Notes: generated by a model from the sequence alone, not told the origin. Numbered from the stretch's first letter, positions 15,051 to 24,164 are shown. The stretch is DNA of 35,164 bases from Sporomusaceae bacterium UBA1887 (GCA_002337925.1 DDHB01000019.1:1-35164); one strand, 5' to 3'. Numbers and translations: made by a program.

Positions 15051-15080
15051 GGGGAGGGATGATCCCTCCCCTTTAGGGGG
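15051..15080 (+). promoter_or_regulatory. Hairpin between substrate-binding and permease genes
   Basis: GGGGAGGGA (15051-15059) pairs with TCCCTCCCC (15063-15071) around TGA. Alternatively CCCC (15068-15071) pairs with GGGG (15076-15079), hiding the AGGGGG ribosome binding site of the permease gene. The first fold frees that site and could also act as a 3' stabiliser or leaky terminator for the binding-protein mRNA. Confidence 0.5.
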
Positions 15081-15085
15081 TTATA

Positions 15086-16798
15086 TTGATTAATCGAACT
15101 CAACTGCAAACAAAGTTTGTACCGCTTAGTTTGAAATCAATAGATACGAAATGGCTAGTCATCTTCTTGTCAATCAGCATACTGGTTATCTTTACCGTTG
15201 TCCCAATGCTGTATTTATTATATCGCAGCTGTGTTGTGGAAGGCGTGATTGATTTCTCAACCTACCGGGCGATATATAGCAGCAGTGTGAATTGGACAGC
15301 CTTTATTAACACGTTTTATATTTCCCTTACTGTTACGTTTTTAAGTGTATTCCTTTCTTTTCCTCTGGCCTGGCTGGTGGGAAGGACGAATTTACCGGGA
15401 AAATACTTTTTTCGTACTACCTTTATTACCAGCTATATGATACCGCCGTATGTGGGGGCTATTGCCTGGACACAGCTCCTCAGCCCGAATACGGGGTATT
15501 TGAATGAATGGCTTGTCCATGTTTTGGGGTTGACGTCGGCTCCTTTTAATATTTATAGTATGGGCGGCTTAATTTGGTGTTTGACGATTTTTCATTCACC
15601 CTTTGCATTTATTACAATTTCAAGGGCACTAGAAAAAATGGACCCCAGTCTGGAGGAGGCATCGAGAATAGCCGGGGCATCCCCGCTGCGTACGTTGTGG
15701 AAGGTCACTTTGCCTTTAATGTTTCCCAGTATTTTAGCTGGAGGAGTGCTGGTCTTTATCGGCGCGGGTTCAGCTTTTGGTATTCCTGCCATTATTGGTA
15801 TGCCCGGGCAGATTGAGGTTTTGACAACAAGAATTGTAACGTATGTTTACATGGGGACAGGTAAAGGCATTCGCGATGCTACTGCGCTTGCGGTTTCCCT
15901 GATGCTATCGGCCAACTTTATCCTTTATGCGTCAACTATGCTGCTGAGCCGTAAAGATTATGTCACAATTGGGGGCAAGAGTACCAGGCCGGTAGTCGTT
16001 GATCTGGGAAAATGGAAGTGGCCGTTAACCTTACTGACAAGTGTTTATGGCTTGATTGCTATCGTTTTACCAATCGGATCTATTGTTATCACATCCATGA
16101 TAAAATCCTTATCCCGTCCAATAACAATTGATAATTTGACTGTTGCCAATTGGCTGGCGGCTGTCCGGAATCAGCAGTATATGGAGCCTTTGTGGAACAG
16201 TTTTCAGGCAGCAACTGTTGCAGCTACCTGTGCTACTGGTATTGCACTGTTTATCGCCTATTTGCTTATTAAGACCCGGGTGAATGGGCGAGCAGTGCCT
16301 GACGGATTAGCCACTCTTGGTGGAGCTACTCCCAGTATTGTCATCGCACTTGCGCTGATTATTACATTTTCCGGTGAATTTGGGCTTAATTTGTATGCAA
16401 CAATGGCCATTCTCATTGTTGGCTATATGGTGAAATATTTGACAATGGCAGTGCGTACCATTGCGGCCTCATTAAACCAAGTTCACTCTTCCCTGGAGGA
16501 GGCTGCACTTAATTCGGGAGCAAGCTGGCTTCAGTCCCTGCGCGATATTATGCTGCCGCTTATCGGCCCTTCCATTGTAGCGGGCTGGTTCTTAGTCTTT
16601 ATGCCGTCCTTTTACGAACTGACTATGTCAATCCTTCTTTATGGCTCTGGCACAAAAACCATTGGCGTGCTTCTTTATGAGCTGCAGACGTATGCGGACC
16701 CACAAGATGCGTCAGTTTTGGCGGTAATCATCCTGGTAATTGTCTTAGTAAGTAATATGATATTGCGAAAAGTATCTAAAGGGGCAATCGGGATTTAA
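15086..16798 (+). CDS. ABC importer permease, fused double-domain (FbpB/AfuB type)
   Basis: A 570-residue inner-membrane permease made of two binding-protein-dependent transport domains in tandem, about 12 membrane segments. Each half carries an EAA loop for ATPase contact: SLEEASRIAGASPLRTLWKV (first half) and SLEEAALNSGASWLQSLRDI (second half), each followed by a conserved Pro-Leu-x-Pro-Ser-I segment. Start TTG 15086 has AGGGGG 5 bases upstream; no ATG or GTG in frame is better placed. It lies 41 bases after the binding-protein gene and 28 bases before the ATPase start. Confidence 0.92.
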   Translation: MINRTQLQTKFVPLSLKSIDTKWLVIFLSISILVIFTVVPMLYLLYRSCVVEGVIDFSTYRAIYSSSVNWTAFINTFYISLTVTFLSVFLSFPLAWLVGRTNLPGKYFFRTTFITSYMIPPYVGAIAWTQLLSPNTGYLNEWLVHVLGLTSAPFNIYSMGGLIWCLTIFHSPFAFITISRALEKMDPSLEEASRIAGASPLRTLWKVTLPLMFPSILAGGVLVFIGAGSAFGIPAIIGMPGQIEVLTTRIVTYVYMGTGKGIRDATALAVSLMLSANFILYASTMLLSRKDYVTIGGKSTRPVVVDLGKWKWPLTLLTSVYGLIAIVLPIGSIVITSMIKSLSRPITIDNLTVANWLAAVRNQQYMEPLWNSFQAATVAATCATGIALFIAYLLIKTRVNGRAVPDGLATLGGATPSIVIALALIITFSGEFGLNLYATMAILIVGYMVKYLTMAVRTIAASLNQVHSSLEEAALNSGASWLQSLRDIMLPLIGPSIVAGWFLVFMPSFYELTMSILLYGSGTKTIGVLLYELQTYADPQDASVLAVIILVIVLVSNMILRKVSKGAIGI

Positions 16799-16826
16799 GT
16801 TGTTAGTATCAAAAAGGAGTAGGATA

Positions 16827-17873
16827 ATGGCAGAGGTAAAAATAGAGTCGGTTACGAAGTTGTTCGGTGATGTAAAAGCAGTGAACAACTTTTCTATTGT
16901 TATAAATGATGGTGAGTTTGTATCTATTCTCGGACCTTCCGGGTGTGGAAAAACAACAATGCTCAGAATGATTGCCGGCTTTGAAAGAGCAGATTCCGGA
17001 GAAATTTATATTGGTACCGATCTTGTCAGTTCCTCCGGGAAAAAGTTATTTATTCCACCTGAAAAAAGAAAGATAGGTATGGTCTTTCAGTCGTATGCCA
17101 TTTGGCCTCATATGTCGGTATTTGATAATGTGGCCTATCCGCTTAAAATAAAACAATTGTCCAAGCGTGATATTGTGGAAAAGACAAATCGAGTATTAGA
17201 AATGGTCTATTTGGGAGGATATTCTCAGCGCTTGCCAAGTCAGCTTTCAGGAGGCCAGCAGCAAAGGGTTGCATTAGCCAGAGCACTCGTAGCTGAGCCC
17301 GATTTACTGCTCCTTGATGAACCGCTTAGTAACCTTGATGCCAAGTTGCGGGAGAGTATGCGGTTCGAATTAAAAGAATTGCAAAAGAAATTAAACGTGA
17401 CAGTGATTTATGTAACACATGATCAAGCAGAGGCAATGGCGATGTCTGATCGGATTGTTGTCATGAACAGCGGTGTCATCCAGCAAATTGGTCAACCTAC
17501 AGAGATTTATGATAGTCCGGTGAACCGGACTATAGCTGAATTTATTGGGTTGGTGAATAGTCTTGAAGCCTGTGTACACCAGGGAGAGGTTGACATTCCT
17601 TCTCTTAATCTCCGGTTAGCGATGCACCATAATTTTATTGGCAAAGCGGTGGCTCAGATTCGTCCCGAGCATATAACGCTAACGCAAGAGCTGAATACAG
17701 CTATTCAGGGGACCATTATTCACAAATTTTACTTAGGTGATGCTGTTGACTGGCGAATTCAAGTGAATCATATTGTTGTCCGCGTTATAGCCAGAAGTTC
17801 AACTTTTAAGGAGTTTGCAATTGGAGACAAAGTTGGCTTAAAGGTTAAAAATATCATGTTATTTCCTGCTTAA
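16827..17873 (+). CDS. ABC importer ATPase (FbpC/PotA-like)
   Basis: 348 residues. Walker A GPSGCGKTT, Q-loop MVFQSYAIWPHMSV, signature LSGGQQQRVALARAL, Walker B DLLLLDEPLSNLDA and the switch His in YVTHDQAEA are all intact. A C-terminal TOBE-type domain (AVAQIRPEHITL) follows. ATG 16827 has AAGGAG 7 bases upstream and is preferred to an upstream in-frame codon at 16800. Together with the two preceding genes it completes an importer whose substrate is unproven. Confidence 0.93.
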   Translation: MAEVKIESVTKLFGDVKAVNNFSIVINDGEFVSILGPSGCGKTTMLRMIAGFERADSGEIYIGTDLVSSSGKKLFIPPEKRKIGMVFQSYAIWPHMSVFDNVAYPLKIKQLSKRDIVEKTNRVLEMVYLGGYSQRLPSQLSGGQQQRVALARALVAEPDLLLLDEPLSNLDAKLRESMRFELKELQKKLNVTVIYVTHDQAEAMAMSDRIVVMNSGVIQQIGQPTEIYDSPVNRTIAEFIGLVNSLEACVHQGEVDIPSLNLRLAMHHNFIGKAVAQIRPEHITLTQELNTAIQGTIIHKFYLGDAVDWRIQVNHIVVRVIARSSTFKEFAIGDKVGLKVKNIMLFPA

Positions 17874-17877
17874 AAAT

Positions 17878-17920
17878 ATAAGCTCTATGCCTTTTTCAAT
17901 CCGGCATAGAGCTTATTTAT
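17878..17920 (+). terminator. Terminator of the ABC importer operon
   Basis: A perfect 14-bp stem, 17878-17891 with 17903-17916, is followed by TTATTT. It lies 5 bases past the ATPase stop codon. Confidence 0.85.
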
Positions 17921-17926
17921 TTCAGA

Positions 17927-18058
17927 TTAAATTAAACCAAATAACCGGAACATGTTTTCATCTGCAAAAGGATCTACACCGCCAAGGCCTTCGTTAATTC
18001 CTCCTACATGAGAAAGTTCACGTGGTGGAATATCTTGTTGAGAATTAACTGACAGCAA
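17927..18058 (-). CDS. Small unknown protein, about 43 residues
   Basis: A minus-strand frame ending at 17927. TTG 18058 follows AAGGGAAGTGAT at a normal distance, while the in-frame GTG 18067 overlaps that site. The product contains REL SHVGGINEGLGGVDPF and ends ADENMFRLFGLI. Gly-rich centre, no signal peptide, no known family. The gene starts about 140 bases past the STAS terminator, so it would need its own promoter. An 11-bp inverted repeat upstream (18108-18142, AAACCAAATAA/TTATTTGGTTT) may be a regulatory site or hairpin. Confidence 0.45.
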   Translation of the reverse strand: MLSVNSQQDIPPRELSHVGGINEGLGGVDPFADENMFRLFGLI

Positions 18059-18200
18059 ATTTATCACTTCCCTTTTTGTATAATGAATACACGGAAGGCT
18101 AAAATAAAAACCAAATAAACAAAGTTACATGTTATTTGGTTTCTGATGTTTATAATGTATATATTAATAGTACTTACGTTTGTTGTCAATGGAAAATGCG

Positions 18201-18236
18201 TAAAAAATAAAGCACTCTATAGAGTGCTTCTTTTTT
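18201..18236. terminator. Bidirectional terminator of the STAS gene
   Basis: AAGCACTCTA/TAGAGTGCTT (18210-18229) is a perfect palindrome with T tracts on both sides. It lies 7 bases past the stop of the minus-strand STAS gene. Confidence 0.85.
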
Positions 18237-18242
18237 ACCTGA

Positions 18243-18548
18243 TTAAATAGCTTTGTTCGTAAGTAAGCGGTCTATTCCTGTAGACATCAGCATCTGCAGG
18301 ACTGAGCCACTCGCACCTGACATTGATATTGACTGGCTTTTACGCCGGGCTTCGTATACTGTGGCAGCGATAACACCTACGCCGGCGGCATCAATGAAGC
18401 GGGTTTGGGAAAAATCGAGGCAAATATTCTTGTATGAAGTAGTAAGCGTATGGAATAAGTTTTCTCTAAGTGCGGTTGAATTCAAAGCCAAACATTCAGG
18501 CCCGATGAATATTGTCAGCTTTTCACCGTCGATCCTGGTATCAAGCAT
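18243..18548 (-). CDS. STAS-domain protein, anti-anti-sigma-like without the phospho-serine
   Basis: A single STAS domain, 101 residues, of the SpoIIAA/RsbV type. Hallmark strand and loop: ICLDFSQTRFIDAAGVGVIAA. In SpoIIAA the loop is D-S-S-G with the first Ser phosphorylated by the anti-sigma kinase; here it is D53-A54-A55-G56, so the phospho-acceptor is missing. Such proteins could bind a partner constitutively or act as a scaffold. No anti-sigma kinase, phosphatase or sigma gene is adjacent. GGAGG stands 7 bases before the ATG. A Spo0A-box-like sequence lies upstream (18612-18619). Confidence 0.88.
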   Translation of the reverse strand: MLDTRIDGEKLTIFIGPECLALNSTALRENLFHTLTTSYKNICLDFSQTRFIDAAGVGVIAATVYEARRKSQSISMSGASGSVLQMLMSTGIDRLLTNKAI

Positions 18549-18603
18549 GCTGCCACCTCCAACTCTATTGTACTGTACCAGCTAATAAATTTCTACTTAA
18601 ATA

Positions 18604-18642
18604 CCTGCTAATTCGACAAAAAATAGGTAAAACTTAGCAGCT
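18604..18642 (+). promoter_or_regulatory. Hairpin with a Spo0A-box-like sequence
   Basis: TTCGACAA (18612-18619) equals the Spo0A box TTGTCGAA on the minus strand, about 64 bases upstream of the STAS start. CTGCTAA and TTAGCAG flank it as a 7-bp stem with a large loop, followed by CTTTTTTT, which looks like a plus-strand terminator although no plus-strand gene precedes it. One 8-base match is expected about once in a window this long, so the box is only suggestive. Confidence 0.35.
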
Positions 18643-18727
18643 TTTTTTGGTATTCAAGAAGCCATTATGAATATACTGTATATTACCGATGTTATTTCAT
18701 GAAACAAGAGGAGGATAGACAGTAATT

Positions 18728-18928
18728 ATGGATCATCAGATTCAAGAATTATTAAGAAACTTAGTTAAGCTCGGATATAACTCTACGCAAGTACGTAATA
18801 TTATTCAAGCCGCACTTGGTGATCGTGATATTGCTGACGTAAGCCATGCTGAGCGCCACAGGCTGGTCAATACGTTAGAGGAATATGTTCGGCTGGGCCA
18901 GGAGTTTGTTTTAAGTTACAGTAAATAA
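18728..18928 (+). CDS. Small unknown helical protein, 66 residues
   Basis: The product reads MDHQIQELLRNLVKLGYNST... then ALGDRDIADVSHAERHRL and ends VRLGQEFVLSYSK. It is fully helical and charged, without signal peptide, and reminiscent of small Firmicute regulators, but I cannot assign a family. AGAGGAGG lies upstream, but 13 bases from the ATG, longer than ideal; no better start exists. It precedes the M16C peptidase by about 90 bases and may share its promoter. Confidence 0.65.
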   Translation: MDHQIQELLRNLVKLGYNSTQVRNIIQAALGDRDIADVSHAERHRLVNTLEEYVRLGQEFVLSYSK

Positions 18929-19017
18929 GGATAGAGCTGCCCTAGGGGCAATTAGCAGGATAGGTTGTCTGCATGACGAATAGATAATAGTAAAATATGG
19001 ATAAAAGAGGTATTGGA

Positions 19018-21941
19018 ATGAATTTGGAAGATAGAAAAAACATTCACGGTTTTCGTCTGCTAGATGAGCAAATGGTCACCGAAGTGAATTCTAAAACGAA
19101 ATTATTCGAGCATGAGAAAAGTGGTGCTCGATTGCTGTTTTTGGAAAATGACGATGATAACAAGGTATTTTCCGTAACGTTCCGCACTCCGCCTACAGAC
19201 AGTACGGGGGTTGCGCATATTGTGGAACATTCTGTGCTTTGTGGTTCAAGGAAGTTTCCGCTAAAAGAGCCTTTTGTGGAATTGGTAAAAGGCTCGTTAA
19301 ATACATTTTTAAATGCTATGACGTTTCCTGATAAGACCATGTATCCTGTGGCAAGCCGCAATGAGAAAGACTTCCGGAATCTAATGGATGTGTATCTGGA
19401 TGCTGTTTTTTTCCCAAACATGTTAAAAGATCCCGAAATACTGATGCAGGAAGGCTGGCATTACGAACTGGATGATAAGGACAGCGAGCTGACCTACAAA
19501 GGCGTGGTCTATAATGAGATGAAGGGTGTCTTTTCATCTCCCGATGCCATACTGGATCACAAAATCCTTGAAATACTTTTCCCCGATAATACGTACGGTT
19601 TTGAGTCAGGAGGAGACCCGGATGTAATTCCTGAGTTGACTTATGAACAGTTTTGTGAATTTCACAGTAAATATTATCATCCCTCTAACAGTTATATCTT
19701 TTTATATGGCAACATGGATATCGCAGATACCCTGAAATTCTTAGATGGAGAATACCTAAGCAAATTTGCAAAACAGCCAATACAATCGGCCATAACTCCT
19801 CAGCAAGCCTTTACAAAGCCGGTAGATAAAGTTTTTCCTTATGCAGTGTCGACAAGTGAGCCGACAGAAGATAAGAGTATGCTCAGCTTAAATTTTGTCG
19901 TTAGCAGTGCCAATAATGCTCAATCGTATTTAGCATTTCAAATGCTGGCGCATCTTCTCCTCGATACTCCTGCGGCACCGTTGAAAAAAGCCTTGATAGA
20001 TGCGGGTATTGGCAAAGAGGTCTTTGGCTATTTTACAGAAAGCCTGCTGCAGCCTACTTTCAGCATCATCTATCAGGGGCAAATCAAGCAAACAAAGAAG
20101 AATTTATTGCGATTGTCAATCAAACATTTCAAACACTGGTGACAGAAGGGATTCCTGCAAAATTAGCGGAAGCCTCTGTTAACAGTTTTGAGTTTAAGCT
20201 GCGGGAAGCTAATTACGGCGGACGGCCTAAAGGGCTGGCTTATAACATCAAATGCATGGATAGCTGGCTGTATGAGGCAGATCCGCTGCTCCACCTGGCA
20301 TATGAGCCGACGTTGGCAAAGATAAAAGCAGGCTTGCAGGAAGGTTATTTTGAATCTTTACTGAAAAAATATTTTCTGGAGAATCCGCATCAAGCGGTTG
20401 TGACCTTGGTGCCACAGCCTGGCTTGGCTGAGGAGAAATCAGAAGAGGTAAAAGCAGCCTTAGCAAAGCATAAAAGCAGCCTAAGTGAACAACAGTTACA
20501 AGCAATCATTGAACAGACTAAAAAATTAAAGCAGCGGCAGGAGACTCCTGATTCAGAAGAAGCATTGGCAGTTATACCGCTTGTGAAGCTTTCCGATTTG
20601 GAATCAAAAGCGGAAGTGCTGCCGCTTGTGGAACGGGCAGTAGAAAACATTCCTCTCCTGTTTCATCCCATTTTCACAAATCAAATAGCCTATGTAAATT
20701 TGCTTTTTGATACAAGACAAGTGCCGCAGGCCGATATACCTTATATTCATTTGCTTGCGGAAATGCTGGGAAAAATCAATACAAATGAGCATGAGTACGG
20801 CGAACTGGCAAATGAAATTAATCTGCATACGGGCGGGATATATTACGATATTCTAGCCTATGCAGATAAAGCCAGTGATGAGCATTTTTATCCTAAGTTC
20901 CGTATTCGTTCGAAGGCGCTTGTTACTAAATTGCCGCAAGCATTGCAGCTTTTAGGTGAAGTGGCTGGTAACTCCTCGTTTAGTGATAAGAAAAGATTGC
21001 GCGAAGTCATCCAGCAGACGAAGGCCAACTGGGAAACTAGCTTATTCCGGCGCGGGCAGCAAATCGCAGCCAGCCGTGTCTTGTCCTATTTATCTCCGGT
21101 AGCTAAGTATAATGAATCTGGTCTATTATCCTTTTACCAGTTCTTAATTGGGCTGGAAAAAAACGTAGCAGACCGTTTAGATGAAATCAGTGCGAAACTG
21201 GAGCAGGTTGCCCGACTGATATTTAATAAGGAAAACCTATTGATTAGCTTAACTTGTGAAGAAGAGGGCTTCGGACAGTTCGAGAATCAGCTGCAACTGC
21301 TTACTAGTCAACTAGGCAATCTGCCTTTTAAACCATCTAGCTATCAATTTGAGCTGGCAAAATTAAATGAAGGGCTGATGACTTCCGGTAAAGTTCAATA
21401 CGTAACAAAGGGCGCTAACTTTAGACGTGAAGGCTTTACGTATCATGGAAGTCTTAAAGTGCTAGAGACCATTCTTAGATATGACTACCTTTGGAACCGG
21501 ATTCGTGTTCAGGGGGGAGCCTATGGGGGCTTTGCTCAGTTTGAGCGAACTGGCAACATGGTGTTCGGTTCTTACCGTGATCCCAATTTGAAAGAATCTT
21601 TGCAGGTCTATGACGAAACGGCCCGTTTCCTGCGCACTTTTAATGTGAGCGAAAGGGAAATGACAAAATACATTATCGGGACAATGAGTCAGCTTGACTC
21701 ACCCTTGACACCGCAGATGAAGGGCGAACGGGCAACCATGCACTATATTCGCAATATTACACAGAGCGATATTCAGCAAGAGCGAGACGAGATCATCTCA
21801 ACCAAAAGAGAGACAGTTCGCAATCTTGCAGACATGATCGAGAGTGCGATGAAGCAAAACTATATTTGCGTAATGGGTAGTGAACAGAAGATTAAAGCTA
21901 ACAAAGAACTGTTTGGAAAACTAGTGGCGATGTTTGAATGA
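19018..21941 (+). pseudogene. M16C (PreP-type) zinc metallopeptidase, frameshifted
   Basis: A 970-residue insulinase-family peptidase of the presequence-protease class, split into two frames. The first (to a stop at 20140-20142) holds the inverted zinc motif HIVEH (residues 67-71) and the first two M16 domains. The second frame carries the rest to 21941. The frame changes at the G run 20076-20079: one more G would read Y-Q-G-A-N-Q-A-N-K-E-E-F-I-A-I-V-N-Q-T-F and continue without a break. Apart from this base every segment looks conserved, so it is a sequence error, a very recent mutation, or slippage on the G run. ATG 19018 is preferred to 18997 because AGAGG lies 8 bases upstream. The 3' end overlaps gluQ by 4 bases. 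Family members degrade peptides and internalised or unfolded segments. Confidence 0.88.
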
Positions 21942-22894
21942 GTTTGAATCAGATTCGAGGACGTTTTGCGCCGAGCCCGACTGGTGAAATGCATCTGGGG
22001 AATGCCTGGACAGCTTTACTTGCCTGGCTGCACACTCGCAGTCAGGGGGGCCAGATGATTCTTAGGATTGAAGATCTTGATCCTGACCGGTCCCGTGAAG
22101 AATATGTGAAGCAGCTGTTGGAGGACATGGCCTGGTTAGGCCTGGACTGGGATGAAGGGCCGGATATCGGGGGGGCTTATGGTCCATACTATCAAAGTGA
22201 GCGACGTAATTTCTATGAAGCTGCTCTTGAAAAGCTGGAAGCGGCAAAGCTAATATATCCCTGCTATTGCACGCGAGCTGAGCTGCACGCCGTTGCGGCC
22301 GCACCTCACCTTGGCGAAACCGAATATGTTTATCCAGGAACCTGCCGGACGCTGACTGGTAAAGAGCGGGAAGAACGGCAGAAACAGTCACGGCGGAGTT
22401 CGGTCCGCCTGACTGTTTCTAATGAAATAATTTGTTTTAGTGATGCATTGCAGGGAGAATGCAGACAGGCTGTAGAGTTCAGCTGTGGTGATTTTGTTAT
22501 TCGCCGGTCTGATGGCGTTTTTGCCTATCAACTAGCAGTAGTGGTCGATGATGGTTCTATGGCAATTACAGAGGTACTTCGTGGAGCGGATCTACTCATG
22601 TCTACACCCCGGCAACTGCTCTTATATCGCCTGTTGGAGCTTCAGCCGCCTGTTTTTATTCATGTCCCATTGCTTATTGGCACGGACGGCAGCCGCTTAT
22701 CTAAACGGCATGGGAGTTTATCGCTTGCTAATATGCGCAAGCGGGGGATTAAGCCGGAAACGATTATCGGATATCTGGCGTGGAAGGCAGGGCAGATTGC
22801 CGCCTGGGAGCCGCTAACTGCCCGCGATATGATCGGTCACTTTTCAATTAACTCTATTCCCGTTGCACCGGTTGTTGTCGAGGACATGCTGTAA
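21938..22894 (+). CDS. gluQ: Glutamyl-queuosine tRNA(Asp) synthetase
   Basis: GluQRS, a truncated glutamyl-tRNA synthetase without anticodon-binding domain. It activates glutamate and attaches it to queuosine-34 of tRNA-Asp. 318 residues, near the usual ~300. The HIGH-type motif is FAPSPTGEMHLGNA, the KMSKS-type motif RLSKRHGS, and the zinc site typical of GluQRS is present: C-Y-C in YPCYCTRAEL with Tyr and Cys in EYVYPGTCR. The ATG overlaps the stop of the M16C peptidase (ATGA), suggesting translational coupling. Confidence 0.95.
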   Translation: MSLNQIRGRFAPSPTGEMHLGNAWTALLAWLHTRSQGGQMILRIEDLDPDRSREEYVKQLLEDMAWLGLDWDEGPDIGGAYGPYYQSERRNFYEAALEKLEAAKLIYPCYCTRAELHAVAAAPHLGETEYVYPGTCRTLTGKEREERQKQSRRSSVRLTVSNEIICFSDALQGECRQAVEFSCGDFVIRRSDGVFAYQLAVVVDDGSMAITEVLRGADLLMSTPRQLLLYRLLELQPPVFIHVPLLIGTDGSRLSKRHGSLSLANMRKRGIKPETIIGYLAWKAGQIAAWEPLTARDMIGHFSINSIPVAPVVVEDML

Positions 22895-22904
22895 TCATCG
22901 TCTG

Positions 22905-23243
22905 TTAAGTCGGCGTAATTGTTACTGGAGTGCCAATGGGAACCACTCTTGCTATAGTAACAGCATCGCTATTATGCAGACGAATACAGCCCTTAGAAAC
23001 CATGCCGCCGATGGAAGACGGATTGTCCGTTCCGTGGAGTCCATACCCGGGCTTATTGAGCCCCATCCACATTGCGCCATAAGGGCCGCCGGGATGTGGC
23101 CTAATGTTAATAATGCAGAAATTTCCTGTGGGGGTAGGGGTGCTTTTTGTCCCGATGCCAACAGGGCAGGTCATGACTAGCTGCCCCTGTTGATACAGCA
23201 GTAAACGTCTGCTGGCTAAAGAAACGGTTATTGCGTATGCCAA
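22905..23243 (-). CDS. L,D-transpeptidase, YkuD domain
   Basis: A compact YkuD catalytic domain, about 112 residues. It would cross-link peptidoglycan (3-3 cross-links or attachment) using the Cys of the motif SKGCIRLHN, with the partner His in GLHGTDN; both are present. Substrate-loop residues PTPTGNF and GPYGAMWMGLN fit the family. There is no obvious cleavable signal peptide, though the N-terminus is hydrophobic (LAYAITVSLASRRLLLYQQG). Start TTG 23243 is chosen because AGAGGTGAT lies 5 bases upstream; the annotatable GTG 23252 is part of that site. It converges on gluQ with 10 bases between stops. Confidence 0.9.
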   Translation of the reverse strand: MAYAITVSLASRRLLLYQQGQLVMTCPVGIGTKSTPTPTGNFCIINIRPHPGGPYGAMWMGLNKPGYGLHGTDNPSSIGGMVSKGCIRLHNSDAVTIARVVPIGTPVTITPT

Positions 23244-23403
23244 GTTTATCACCTCTTTTTATTGTATTCATAATAAGGATGAGATGCTCATTATTGGCAT
23301 CAATTGTAAGGGAAAACAGGTATATTGGGAAAGCAGTTGACTCACAATATGAGCAGGAATATAATGTTAATAACATCGATATGTGGGAAAAGGAGGATGC
23401 GAC

Positions 23404-23811
23404 TTGGATAAGATTGCTGATGCACTTCAACTAAAAAACTGGGCAGTCGTAGGAGCAACCGACAATCGGGAAAAGTATGGCTATAAAATTTTTAAATTTA
23501 TGAAAGAAAATGGTTACAATGTTTATGCCGTCAATCCTGGTGTAACTGAAATTTTGGGCGAGAAATGCTATCCCACTCTTGGTGACTTACCGGTAAAACC
23601 AGATGCTGTTGATGTTGTTGTTCCACCGCGTGTTGGCGAACAGGTAATGCGTGAGTGTGCTCAATTAGGTATTTCTACCGTATGGCTCCAGCCAGGGGCA
23701 GATGCTGCTTCTGTTGTTAAAGCGGGAGAGCAATTAAATTTAAATGTAATTCATGATTCATGCATAATGGTACAAGCACGGTGTAATCGTATAGCACAGA
23801 AAGAAATCTAA
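23404..23811 (+). CDS. CoA-binding domain protein (YccU-like)
   Basis: A single Rossmann CoA-binding domain of about 135 residues. The nucleotide motif WAVVGATDNREKYGYKI lies near the N-terminus, followed by NGYNVYAVNPGVTEILGEKC and the VVVPPRVGEQVM strand, as in YccU/succinyl-CoA-synthetase-alpha-like proteins. It ends with DSCIMVQARCNR. The physiological role is unknown; CoA or acyl-CoA binding is inferred from the fold. TTG 23404 is the likely start, as AAGGAGG stands 7 bases before it; the upstream GTG 23383 would encode that site. The thioredoxin gene follows after 19 bases, so they form an operon. Confidence 0.85.
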   Translation: MDKIADALQLKNWAVVGATDNREKYGYKIFKFMKENGYNVYAVNPGVTEILGEKCYPTLGDLPVKPDAVDVVVPPRVGEQVMRECAQLGISTVWLQPGADAASVVKAGEQLNLNVIHDSCIMVQARCNRIAQKEI

Positions 23812-23830
23812 ATGACAGGGGGAATTTGTA

Positions 23831-24157
23831 ATGGCAAATGTTCAAAGTGTAAATGAAGGTACTTTTCAAGAAGAAGTAGTTGAATCTCAAAAACCAGTAT
23901 TGGTTGACTTCTGGGCACCATGGTGCGGATACTGCACAAAACTTTCACCGGTAATAGATGAACTGGCTGACGAAGTTGGCGATAAATTAAAGATTGTCAA
24001 ACTAAATGTTGATGAGAATCGTGCAATAGCTCAGAAATATGGTGTTATGAGCCTTCCTACCATGGTGGTCTTTAAAGAAGGCGAAGCTGTTGAAAGACTA
24101 ATGGGCTTTATGCCTAAAGCAGGCATTACTGCTAAAATTGATCCACTGATTAAATAA
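23831..24157 (+). CDS. Thioredoxin with CGYC active site
   Basis: A 108-residue thioredoxin with the normal fold landmarks: DFWAPWCGYCTKLSP, KLNVDENRAIAQKYGV, cis-Pro in SLPTMVVFKEG. The active site is Cys32-Gly-Tyr-Cys35 instead of the canonical CGPC. The residue between Gly and the second Cys tunes redox potential, so this is probably not the housekeeping thioredoxin. It is co-transcribed with the CoA-binding protein; a GGGGG site precedes the ATG. Confidence 0.93.
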   Translation: MANVQSVNEGTFQEEVVESQKPVLVDFWAPWCGYCTKLSPVIDELADEVGDKLKIVKLNVDENRAIAQKYGVMSLPTMVVFKEGEAVERLMGFMPKAGITAKIDPLIK

Positions 24158-24164
24158 GTAAGTG

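Noticed and set aside
20139..20142. Programmed -1 frameshift with a classical slippery heptamer in the M16C gene
   Set aside because: No X-XXY-YYZ heptamer is present at the shift; only a G run, so error or mutation is simpler.
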